Part shown: in pieces, positions 1 through 9,870 of the stretch | Layout of the letters: the number at the start of each line of letters is the position of its first letter | Position numbering within the stretch: position 1 is the first letter of the stretch | DNA from: Symsagittifera roscoffensis | Lineage: Eukaryota > Xenacoelomorpha > Acoela > Convolutidae | Assembly (NCBI RefSeq): GCF_963678635.1 | Contig: NC_087067.1 | Span: 44,577,129-44,641,128, forward strand | DNA: 64,000 nt | Direction of reading: 5' to 3' | Program-made: the position numbers and the translations under genes | Notes under the pieces: model-generated | What the model was told of the DNA's origin: nothing | What the model saw: only the letters and a program-made list of their open reading frames with translations | Databases searched by the model: none

Positions 1-1438
1 ATTGTGTTCAAGGGTTGGAGAATAGTAAATCGATCCACAAGGTGCAGGTATAATTAGAACGCAAGTACTATTTTAAACTTACTAAGTCTAAGAGTTATCC
101 TGGGTCTGGTAAGAGGAGGGTTCAAGTGAAGGATGAATAACCGAAGTTCTTCACTGTTTATCCTAATTTAAATGGTTAGTTTTGTTGAAAAATTTCTATT
201 AGTCTTGGGTTTTTTGGAAGGGTTGGATAGTGAATCGACGTTTGAGGTCGTTAGACACTGCTAAGTGGGTGGGGGAGAACAAAATTGTTCTTTTTGATCC
301 AAGGATAGGCCTTGATGATCAGGTTTTTGAATTTAGTGAAATAGGAAATTAATTAAGATCCAAGGATAAGCCTTGATGATCTGATTTTAAAATTAAATGA
401 ATTTAAGTTTAAAATGGTTTAAATTTATTTATGAAAAAGATTTAATTTTTTAATGATATTAGTTAGCTTATGATTGCTGTTATGTTTAGGTGATGAAGTT
501 GGGACAACAGATGATTTTATGATTACTAACAATTTATTGTCATGCTACTAATTTTTGTTTTGATTTTCAATAAATATTTTTCAAACAAGTTTTGTATAAG
601 GCTGCAGAATTTAAGAAAACGATCTGGGATCTTTTTATCAATCGTTATTGTATATTAATAATTTTGTTTAGCGCCTGAAATGATTATGAAGATTGACTTC
701 AAGATTTTATGTTTGCAAATGAAAATCTAAATTCATTGCTAATAAGATTCTAAATATAAAAGTTTGTGTTGGCTTTTGCCGTACAATCATATAACTATAT
801 GGTAAGTTTCTACTTTGTCGTATGTCGTCTCTTGTTCGAGGTATTCTTACAATTCCGGGTAGTTCTGTTATCGTTCGGAATATTGGCTCTGATCTATTGA
901 GTCGTAGAGACATTTCGATTAAATTATCATCGTATAACATTTTTAAAATGTTTTGTCTAAATTCTAATCTATTTTTGGTTAAATCTAAGCTATTAAGGTC
1001 TTATTCGAGACTTCTGGTCGCACCAGATGAGTCATACCCGATGGGGTTAACTCATAGAGTAATTTCGGATAGGGTACACCGTCTGCTCGTCACGCTATCT
1101 TATTTTCGGCCGGATAGATTCGTGCAACTTCTTAGTCTTATACCGATCCTAATCTTACTCTTATACTTTCTAGTCTCAGGGTGTTTTACTAGTCTCTGCT
1201 AGGCTCAATAGATCTAGAGTATACTGGTTTATTGCGGCTGCTGAAGTTCTCTTGGAGAGACAACTAATTTCTAAGTTAAATTCAAATCTCTCTGGTGCTG
1301 AAATTACAAGTAATTTCAGCACTTACAAATAAGTGGGTTGTTAGTTAGATGGATCATAATTGGTTAATATTAAATACTTTACAGTGGTAAAATATCTAAT
1401 TTATCCAATCATAAAAATATAGTTTAGATCAGGTTCCA
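1..1438 (-). repeat. LTR of retroelement family, cut by window start
   Basis: Read on the minus strand this begins TGGAACC at 1438 and matches the sequence starting at 5581, 12332 and 51991. The same order of blocks is kept up to the first base of the window, so the LTR is at least about 1.42 kb long. It begins TG, as LTRs do, and is preceded on its internal side by the family's 3' noncoding region (1439-2114), so by position it is a 3' LTR. The short reading frames inside it (for example near 822-1202) contain no recognisable domain and are not called. The far end and any target duplication lie outside the window. Confidence 0.75.
1296..1321. repeat. 12-bp-arm palindrome inside LTR
   Basis: Two perfect 12-base arms, TGCTGAAATTAC and its reverse complement, are separated by two bases. 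The palindrome is also perfect at 2345-2370. It is present with arm mismatches at 5699-5724, about 12449-12474 and 52109-52134, always about 120-145 bases from the TGGAACC end. It could be a factor-binding site or an RNA stem in the LTR; the function is inferred only from conserved position. Confidence 0.6.
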
Positions 1439-2114
1439 CCCATCCGGGTTTTACAGAGTTTTTTAGAATTATCTTTCTGCGATTCAAAGGATGGATGATG
1501 AACGTTCGTCTTTGTTGTTATGTGCTGATCTATATACTGCAAGGTATGATTTACATTTTATAAAATTTTTATTAGTTCAGTTTTTTTAATTATGATTTTA
1601 GTTAGTTGTTTTCACAAAAGCATTTTGTTTTAGTTCGGTTATTTTGAAGAGTTACTCACCCTTGAGTACCTCTTATTAAAAATAGAAGTGTGGTCACAAA
1701 ACGTGGATGTAGCGCGGTGGGTTAGGCCGGCTATAGAGCATGCTCAGGACGTCCTCTCTGGTGGGTTAGGCCAGGAGTGGGAGTATGATTTCGTGCGGTT
1801 TCTTTGAGAGGTCCTGTTATGTGATAACTTTTTATGTTGGGTTTATATTGGTCTTTCTTATGTTCCTTTGGTTGTGTCCTTTTTTCAAAAATCAAATTGT
1901 TTTTGTTATGGGTTTGTCTTTCGACTTTTTTGTGTTTTATTATTTCTTTCTTAGACTTTATAATAGTCTTCAAAAGAATAAATTATCCAGTTTTAAACTG
2001 GGTTAATCCGGTTTGGGTACCGTTGGTTTTCTTTTCTTAGTCATGCTGTTATTTTATGATTTGTGGTGTTTAGTAAGCTGCGTTGGTTAGTTTGGTTTAG
2101 TATATAATTCCTTT
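1439..2114 (-). repeat. 3' noncoding region of retroelement (minus-strand copy)
   Basis: This is the reverse complement of sequence found in 11460-12331 and 62041-62350, where it lies between ORF-C and the 3' LTR. It carries the 12-base direct repeat GTGGGTTAGGCC at 1717-1728 and 1761-1772, also present at the homologous place near 11585-11640. The reading frames on both strands here have no shared protein-level conservation and are judged noncoding. Confidence 0.6.
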
Positions 2115-2486
2115 AGGATAGGGTAAACCGTCTGCTCGTCACGCTATCTTATTTTCGGCCGGATAGATTCGTGCAACTTCTTAGTCTAATACCGATCCTA
2201 ATCTTACTCTTATACTTTCTAGTCTCAGGTTGTTTAACTAATCTCTGCTAGGCTCAATAGATCTAGAGTATACTGGTTTATTGCGGCTGCTGAAGTTCTC
2301 TTGGAGAGACAACTAATTTCTAAGTTAAATTCAAATCTCTCTGGTGCTGAAATTACAAGTAATTTCAGCACTTACAAATAAGTGGGTTGTTAGTTAGATG
2401 GATTATGATTGGTTAATATTAAATACTTTACAGAGGTAAAATATCTAATTTATCCAATCATAAAATACAGTTTAGATCAGGTTCCA
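2115..2486 (-). repeat. Truncated LTR fragment
   Basis: It matches about the first 370 bases of the LTR, with TGGAACC on the minus strand at 2486. It stops abruptly at about 2115, where it joins the 3' noncoding region. Together with 1-2114 it forms a minus-strand element in which the rest of the 5' LTR and all coding sequence have been deleted. Sequence from 2487 to 2665 is unassigned. Confidence 0.7.
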
Positions 2487-2673
2487 TAGTTTTCTCACGC
2501 TACCGAACAAGCATACTAGTACCAATACAGGCACTGTTGAAGAAAAAAACAATTCATTCTTGATTTGTCAGTTTCGAAGCCACTTACGGTTTAGTTTGTT
2601 TTTAGTAAACACTTGTCTTAGGCAAAATCGGGTACAACAAATAAATTGGGTTAAATGATATGTCATAGCACAG

Positions 2674-3089
2674 CAGGGGCGGATCTAGGATTTTCTCGAG
2701 GGGGGGCGGATTTTCAAAAAATTTTCCAAAATTTTGACGACCTTTTTCTTAGGTCGACCAAATTGATTTTTCGAGCACTCCCAAAGCACTGTTTTGCCCC
2801 TATTTTGGCAAAATTTTCTGCGCCGCAGGCAAATTTTTGAAAAAACAGTCAAAAAGCCGTTTTGGGCACTTTTCGAAAAATTTTGACAAAAAAATCGCGT
2901 TTTTTTTTGGCGCGCGCTCCCCCTCAAAGTTAGTATATATTGGCGCCAAAGGCGCCTTTAGAAAAATTTTAGGGTCGGTCGGCCAAAATGGATTTCTGAA
3001 AAAGTATCCTTTGGGTCGGCAGGGGTCGAATCCCTGAGGGGGAGAAAGGCGTACGCCCCACCGCCCCCCCCCCCCTAAATCCGCCCCTG
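2674..3089. mobile_element. hAT-type MITE with TIRs and perfect 8-bp TSD
   Basis: A 416-bp element flanked by TAGCACAG on both sides (2666-2673 and 3090-3097). The terminal inverted repeats begin CAGGGGCGGATCTAGG at the left and end CCTAAATCCGCCCCTG at the right, 15 of 16 bases complementary. An 8-bp target duplication and a CAG-starting terminus are typical of the hAT superfamily. It has no coding capacity, so it would need a transposase in trans. The interior is rich in A and T tracts with a G/C-rich rim at each end. The exact duplication suggests a fairly recent insertion. Confidence 0.85.
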
Positions 3090-3097
3090 TAGCACAG

Positions 3098-3690
3098 CAC
3101 AGTGTTTTAAAACTTGTGACGTTGGGATAAAAACGTTACGTCGGTTTTCAAGCACTCGGTTTTCTCTGAATTTTAGTTGCAGAGATAAGCAGACTCCTTT
3201 CAACGCAATAAAATTTTTAATCAACAAAACTGATTTCGGACCGGAAAGTTGCCAGAAAAAAAACAGTACAGTAAAAAAGCCAGCGTTTCTCAATGTGTTT
3301 TTCAATTTTATAACTGGCAATAAAAATGGCTTTTCCTCTTATTTTGTCTTATTAGGAAAAAGAGCCTAAAAAATTTTCGAGCTTGAAATGGGCTGAACAA
3401 ATATTTTTGCTTATTTGACTGTTTTTTCTTCTTCAATGTGGCTTTTGATCAATTCCAATGCATCCCATCAAATTATTGGTGGTCAATATTATTGCTGATG
3501 ATAGCCACCCCTACCCGCGGTGTGGGGACTGATTGTGGTCTCGCGACACAAATTAGCTCTTTATCTCTCTTAAGAGAGGAATTTTCATCGAACCGTGGAG
3601 GAATTATGGACCAAGTTAACATCCCGCTCGAGCAGTTTGTGGGGAAGGGTGTAAATTTGTTTCAAAGCTGGAGTTTTCAGCCATTTAGTT
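3098..3690. other. Unassigned AT-rich sequence
   Basis: No feature recognised. A 92-codon frame starts at 3438, but it has no motif I know and overlaps the decayed fragment that follows. Confidence 0.4.
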
Positions 3691-4099
3691 TTGAACATTT
3701 TACCTGCAGCGCTTAAAAAATTCAAAACTTCATTCGAATTAAATGCTGGGGTGCAAGATTTAACTTGGTCTATCTGGGTCGAAGGGAAGATGTTAAATGA
3801 CAATTTCACTGAGTATTTTGAGGCAGAGCAGCAAAATCAATAGAGTGTGAGCAACCTCAGTCCTGATTCGTAAGACCCCAGATGGCTTCAAATATTCACG
3901 TTATTTTAACAATATCTTTCTCAGCAGTATATTGGCCAGATATGCTCAAGTTTTTGATTTCAAATGCACGTGCTATAAACAGTCCAGAAACTATTTGCTC
4001 TTTAAAATCAAAACTGAGATACTATATGGTCAAGAAAAGAATTTTTACTTTCTGTTTGAACTGGTCCATGAAAGTCCTCAAACTAAAGCCAATATGTAA
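3691..4099 (+). pseudogene. Decayed coding fragment, unassigned
   Basis: Two adjoining plus-strand frames look protein-like. One, about 3691-3843, ends in TAG and contains the run WSIWVEGKMLNDNFTEYF. The other, 3851-4099, ends in TAA, is offset by one frame, and contains RKTPDGFKYSRYFNN and FLFELVHESPQT. The balanced composition, aromatic and charged residues, and the immediate frame change suggest one exon or transposon gene broken by a stop and a frameshift. I do not recognise the family. Confidence 0.3.
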
Positions 4100-4504
4100 T
4101 GAAAACAATGAAACTCTTCGACAGTTTGTTTGATTTTTCTTTCGTTTTAGATTTTATGTACACAGGTCTTGCAACACGCCTGGTTCGATAAAACATTTTC
4201 TGTTTCTGATAGCATTGTAAAAGATTGATCAGAACTTCTAATACATATTGCATCGCTTACTTTCAGTCAGTTTAAAAATAACATTTATACTGTTACCAAA
4301 ACAATCGTTGCTTCCGAAACAAATCAACAGAAGTCCTTGTGATTTGGGCTACTTCCAAACTTGCAAAAACCTTTAATCATTCAAATAGTTTTTATCTCAT
4401 GCTGTAGCGAATTTAGGAGGCCGGCCTGTGAAAGTCAACCTCCTAGTCTCACAAAAGGTCCCCTCTGCTCTTTGCTTATACTTTGACGACCACAATTTTT
4501 GGTC
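4100..4504. other. Unassigned intergenic sequence
   Basis: AT-rich, with no reading frame or repeat structure that I can support. Confidence 0.4.
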
Positions 4505-4512
4505 GACTAGCC

Positions 4513-4724
4513 GGCTCTTTTCCAGTTTCCCCCTTTTAAAATACCGAGTTTTATGTTTGTTTTACCTGTTATTACGGCTAAATGCGTGATGTTACGCTGT
4601 AAAGTATGAAGAACAAATCTGTTCAGAATTGTCGATTTTTTCCACGACAAATTTCATTGCATTTTGAAAACGTTCAATAGACTTTTCAGTATTTAATTTG
4701 AAAGGGGGGAACTGGAAAAGAGCC
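4513..4724. mobile_element. MITE with about 28-bp TIRs and perfect 8-bp TSD
   Basis: A 212-bp element flanked by GACTAGCC at 4505-4512 and 4725-4732. The inverted repeats begin GGCTCTTTTCCAGTTTCCCC at 4513 and, read on the minus strand, GGCTCTTTTCCAGTTCCCCC from 4724. They pair for about 28 bases with two mismatches. The 8-bp duplication again points to hAT-type integration, although the terminus differs from the element at 2674-3089. There is no coding capacity. Confidence 0.85.
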
Positions 4725-4732
4725 GACTAGCC

Positions 4733-5364
4733 CTTCGGAATAGATTTTCATTTTCCGCACTCTTGAAAAAACATTTAGAAAAAACGTTCAACATTGTCAA
4801 GTGTGAATTTTTCTAAAAGCGTTAGAAAAAAACTGGATTTCTAAGTTCTTCTAATCCATTGGAGTGAGCAGGAACTTTCCGAGGCTCTTTTTCCTCCTCC
4901 CCTCCTCCCCTCCTCCCCTCCTACCCCCTCCTTACCAGCGAAATTTTACTAGGAAAATTTTGTTCACATCATCAGGTTGTAACAAAAATTGGTATGCGGA
5001 CTAATTAGGCTATGGCAAACATATTTGGTATTCATACTTAACCTTGTAAAAGCCCTCGTTACAACAAAAAATTGATGCATATATGAGGTGTGGGTGGACA
5101 ACTTTTTCCGACAATATTGAAATAGCTATTCCGAAAAGTTTATCAAGTTTTTTTAGGTAAGGCATTTCGAAGTTTTTCAGCTCTGACTCTTGGCAAATAT
5201 TTCCAAGTCTGGGCCTTTTTTGGAAGAAAATGCCGTAGTTCGTATGTTTTACCGCTAAAAACTTTCAGAATTGATCGACCCAAAATGATTGTCACAAAGT
5301 AGTACCCGACGGAAACCCTTTGGACAAATTCTGTGACGAGAATAAAGGGTCGCTTAATTTAGGC
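4733..5364. other. Unassigned sequence with a CT-rich microsatellite
   Basis: Mostly unremarkable AT-rich sequence. A short tandem of about eight-base units, TCCTCCCC, lies at about 4893-4934. No gene is supported. Confidence 0.5.
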
Positions 5365-5549
5365 CTTTTTTGGAAAATTTTGAACAAATAAATACGTTTT
5401 TTCGGCGTGCGCTCCCCTTGGTCGGCCTATAATGGATGCCATAAAATAATAAAATAATACCAAAGAGGGGGAGACCCTTTGGTTGGTGATGGGGTCGAAT
5501 CCATAACGAACGTCCGACCTCAACTCCCCCCCCCCTAAATCCGCCTCTG
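5365..5549. mobile_element. Truncated relative of the 2674-3089 MITE
   Basis: The right terminus CCTAAATCCGCCTCTG at 5534-5549 differs by one base from that of the first MITE. Interior blocks (a T-run followed by GGCG-GCGCTCCCC, and GGGGTCGAATCC) recur in the same order. The left terminus is missing and no target duplication can be seen, so this is a 5'-truncated copy. It sits about 30 bases upstream of an LTR. Confidence 0.65.
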
Positions 5550-5580
5550 GTGTTCTGAAGAGATGAAATTTGGTCAAAAT

Positions 5581-7040
5581 TGGAACCAGATCCAAACTAT
5601 AATTTATTATTGGTTATAATTTAGATATTTTATCCCTATAAAATATTAAAGACTAAGCAATCATACTCCATCGAACTAACAACCCACTTATTTGTAAGTG
5701 CTGAAATTACTTGTAACTTTAGCACCAGAGAGATTTGAATTTAACTTACAACTTAGTTGCGTTCTCCATGAGACCGAATCGTAATAAAACCAGTATACTC
5801 TAGATCTATTGAGACTAAGAGATTTAAGAGTAAGATGCAGATCGGTATTAGACAAAGAAGTTGCACGAATCTATCCGGCCGAAAATAAGATAGCGTGATG
5901 AGCAGACGGTGTACCCTATCTGAAAATACTCTATGAGATGGAACATCCATCCCAACTCATCTGGTGCGACCAAAAGTCTCGAACAAGAACTTAAAAATTA
6001 ATTTAGCTTAGAACTAACAAGATAGATTAGAATTAGACAAAAACATTTTCAAAAATATTACATAACAATAATTTTATTGAAATGTCTCTACGACTCAATA
6101 GATCCAAACAATACGATAACTACCCGGTATTGGAAGAAGACCTGGGACAAGTGACGACATACGGCTACAAAGGAACTTAACATCAAGTTTCATGCTCGTA
6201 CGGCAAAAGCCAACACAAACTTTTATATTCAGAATTTTATTAGCAATAAGTTTAGATTTTCGTTTACAAACATAGTATCTTTGAAGAAAAATCTTTAGCA
6301 ATCTTTACAGGCGCTAAACTTATTATAATACGATTTATTATTATATCTTATTATACATCTCTAGTCGTTCCCTTCAAAACTTCAGTAAATTAAAAAGATA
6401 TCTGAAAAAAAAAGATTTTTATTGAATATAAAATTATAAAAATTAGATAGTTTGAACACAAATTGTTAGTATGTTTAAATCATCTCTTCATCCCCAGCTT
6501 CATCACCTAAACATAACAGCGAATCATAAATCCACTAACATCTTCAAAAACTCAAACCTACTATCAATTGAACTTTAAATTTTTTATAAAGGCCTATCCT
6601 AATTCTTATTTTGAACTAAATTAAACTCCTTTAAGTTAAATAGATCATCAAGGCTTTCCTTGGATCTTTAATTCACTTTTTATCTCAATTAAATTTTATT
6701 TCAATAATTTTATATCCTGATCATTTTATATCCTTGGATCAAATAGAACAATTTTGTTCCCCCCTCACATTTAATATAGTGTCTAACGACCTCAAACGTC
6801 GATTCACTACCCAACCCTTCTTCAAGACCCATGAATAATAGAATTTTTCAGTCAATCTAACCATTATAATTAGGATAAAGAGTGAACAACTTCGTTTATT
6901 CATCCTTCACTTGATCCCCCTTTTGCCTGACCCAGGATAAAACTTAAATTAGTTTGTTTAAAATAGTATCTAACGAACTACTTGTGTTCTAATTATACCT
7001 GAACCTTGTGGATCAATTTACTATTCTCCAACCTTTGAAC
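5581..7040 (+). repeat. 5' LTR of decayed retroelement
   Basis: It begins TGGAACCAGATCC and matches 51991-53412 and, inverted, 1438-1 in block order over about 1.45 kb. The true 3' boundary could not be fixed because no LTR-to-flank junction at that end is in the window. It is followed by a leader (about 7041-7256) and ORF-A. The palindrome at 5699-5724 has mutated in one arm. Confidence 0.7.
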
Positions 7041-7256
7041 ACACTCACTAGCCCTAGGTAAGATTAAGTAAGTTAACACCTTAACTTAGACTAGCCACGA
7101 GAATGTAAAAATCATTCTCCGGAACCGATATATGCCTTTCTCTCCAACCCTGAATACATGACCCAAGTTAGGCTAACCACAGAAAATTGTAGGGACTAAT
7201 AGTTTAGGACCTTAAAATTCACTATTCACAATTTTGCATCCGTCATCCTAAACCTT

Positions 7257-7713
7257 ATGTCACTAGACAATTTAGGAAATAAACAAACAATCATACTACA
7301 CATTTGTGAAATAAACAACGAAAAATATGATCTCGTAATCACTCCACACAAAGGAACAAAAGGATATATTCGAAGAAAACGATAAACAATTAGAAGAAAA
7401 ATATGAAGCAAACAAAGAAAAATTACACGAAAAATATTTTCAAAGCAAAGAAATGCAATATGCGAATCAAAAACCAGTAATTTAGACGAACTTTACAAAC
7501 TAAAAGACTCCGTAAATAAAAATTACCGAGTCAATGATCAATTTATTTTCTGACTCAGAAACAACATCACATGCATCAATACAAATAAAACGAAGAATAA
7601 AAAAGACATACAAAAAAAACAAACCAGTAGGTCTAAACAATTGGAATCAACCAATAAAACATTTTGAACATTACGCATTAACCGTCATAAAACACAAAAA
7701 TGAATCAAAGTGA
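7257..7713 (+). pseudogene. Retroelement ORF-A remnant (small upstream ORF)
   Basis: ATG at 7257 begins MSLDNLGNKQTIILH and continues with LVITPHKGTKGYI. After in-frame stops and a frameshift, a conserved basic C-terminal part (…NWNQPIKHFEHYALTVIK…) ends at TGA 7711-7713. The copy at 53620-54082 encodes the same protein with conservative changes (MSLKNLGSKQTIVLH, LVITPH, NWNQP). This supports an ancestral protein of about 150 residues. The stop overlaps the start of ORF-B by 14 bases in a different frame. I recognise no domain. It lies where a leader or accessory protein upstream of gag would be. Confidence 0.5.
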
Positions 7714-8490
7714 AGAAAGCCAAGACGAAAATTCTATTTTTCCATTTCTCATCAATTCACTCACTGATGATAGAGAACAAACACAATTTTGTCAAAATTT
7801 AATTGCGAATTTATTCGAAAGAGGAAATAGTCACTGTACAACAGAATTTCCAGAAGTAAAAATCAAAAGACAAATTATCGATCACTATCTTAAAGGAATA
7901 TGTAATATAGCACAACAGTATGGAATCTATATCATAGAAATCAGTTTACCAAGTAAGTTTCATGGTAAATATCTAATTCAAACCGACGATGTAGATATAG
8001 AATTTCCATTAGTATTCACAGAATACATAAAAAACATACAACATCGAAGCTCACAAAGAGCGAATTCCATATTTACTAACGATGTATTTTCAATAATTTT
8101 TAGTTATCTATCTAAACTAGAAAGAACAGACTCTCAAGGAACTTCACCAGTCCAAACATCTAGACATACGACTGTAAGAAATGAAATAACAGCATTTTCG
8201 GAATTTTTAAATGCAATCCGTAAAAACTTATCAAACAACGATGTATCACAAATTGTTAAACACGAGTTGCAAAAATTTTTAGCATAATTTATTCTTGATT
8301 ATTTCACACATAATATCGATTTAATTTCACAAGCAAGAAAAAATTTTGGACCCCAAAATACAAACGATGACACTGTCCTAGCAGAAGAATCAGATTATGT
8401 TTGGGACCGTAAATGATCTCATCCACTATTTCTGAACATACCACTGTTTCTGGACCCAATACAACGACAATCAATAGATCTAAATTTACG
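7700..8490 (+). pseudogene. Retroelement ORF-B: Gag N-terminal part, decayed
   Basis: ATG at 7700 opens 195 codons (MNQSEESQDENSIFPF…) ending at TAA 8285-8287, where the homologous copy has TGG. The same frame continues past that stop, meets TGA at 8414-8416 (again TGG in the other copy, 54783-54785), and loses similarity to the other copy near 8460-8490. The homologous region at 54063 onward leads into a Gag capsid-like segment, so this is the Gag N-terminus by homology. Here the capsid, nucleocapsid and all of pol are deleted and the reading runs into an envelope-like remnant. Confidence 0.6.
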
Positions 8491-9600
8491 CAAACTTGCA
8501 CGCAGGATTTGCAGACATTTACGCACAAGATTACAGCGGATATTTTAAAGATATAAAAGATTACATATATTTAATCGGCGAAAAATATCCACCACAAGAT
8601 ATATCATCAAAAAGTATTTCAGTTTTATAACTTTGAAAAACGAACTTTTTGCCTTTCTAGGTTGGCCCTATTACATCTTAGAAAGATTGACTATATTATA
8701 TGCAATGTTTAATTTTATCGGATTTATTTTCTCTTTATTAAAAGGAATCTATAACACATGGGCGATACATATACAAGTAAACAGACAAGCAAGCGTAGCA
8801 CTTATACTTTGTGCAGAATTTTTTGGAATTTTTTCCACATCAGTAAACAAAATACTTTTAGATGCACAAATCAAAGAATATAATACAAAAATATTAACAA
8901 AACCAAACACATATGATGAATCACAAAACAATATAAACACATCACCCACAGCACCACAATTACCAAGCTTATATAACATTAGTATCACAAAATTTTAAAA
9001 ATTTAGCACTCACAAGTACTACAAGTTCAAGACCTAATTATATACAAAACCGAATTCACCATATAGTAACACAACAATCCCAAAATGACATTTCATATGA
9101 ACAAATAATCGAACAGCCCCATATCGCCACTTTTCAATCTCAAAACAATCATTTTTTTTCAGCCCACGATGAGCCGACAAGTTGGATCCTTTCACCGTTC
9201 AATTTTCCATCCAGCCAATCTTCAAAACTCAATTCTCATCATTCCACTTTTTGCTTTCCCTTCACCTGATTCACCTCACATTAACACATATTCCGGCATG
9301 AATTCTGATGCTAACTCAGAATTCAAAGTTTTTCATACAATTTCTCAATTTGATAACTCAGACTTAAAAACCCCTGATGAATTCGCAGATTCAGAATCCG
9401 GTCCCTCTACTTTTTCTCGAACCCCCCTTTCGACCCATCCACTCCCAAGCCCAAAGTGAATCCCCTTCTATCCTCTCTCACGTTTCCCAAGTGACACCAA
9501 CCTACTCCCCTCTTACAGATGAACGTTCCAACAATAATTCCCCAGATAACACACAAATATCATATGTACTAAACAATCTAATAACACTGCAATAACAAGT
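8491..9600 (+). pseudogene. Envelope-like membrane protein remnant plus Ser/Thr/Pro-rich tail (tentative)
   Basis: Frames here are broken by indels but protein-like. About 8491-8630 encodes IYAQDYSGYFKDIKDYIYL. The frame open at 8633-8998 has two long hydrophobic stretches, around LTILYAMFNFIGFIFSLL and SVALILCAEFFGIFSTSV, that look membrane-spanning. Downstream frames at about 8998-9270 and 9265-9595 are rich in Ser, Thr, Pro and Asn. In env-bearing LTR elements the transmembrane subunit and tail lie after pol, and here pol is deleted, so position and hydrophobicity fit an Env C-terminus. Another membrane protein is possible. No signal peptide, cleavage site or intact frame is present. Confidence 0.35.
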
Positions 9601-9870
9601 ACAACACTCTCAAATCCTTAACCTTCATCAATTATCATCAACCATAACGTCATCAAACCCACCAACTACCACACCTTCTTCAGCTTACACAACTTCTTTA
9701 GCTCAATCCTCAACATGAACTCAACCAACTTCTAGTACTAACTGTGCTTACACAAATTTCAAACGGAAATTCCCCAATCACCCGTCCCATCGAAACCCGG
9801 AACCACCCGAAATTATATAAATCACCCAGATCATACAAACACTACCAAATTTCTCCAAGTAACTTTACCC
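9601..9870 (+). other. Linker between envelope-like remnant and ORF-C
   Basis: A Ser/Thr/Pro-coding bias continues in broken frames. No feature is supported. Confidence 0.3.

Noticed and set aside
1731-2040. Short frames on both strands, with a similar one at 62146-62428
   Set aside because: They lie in the 3' noncoding repeat, and the copies do not share a conserved frame.
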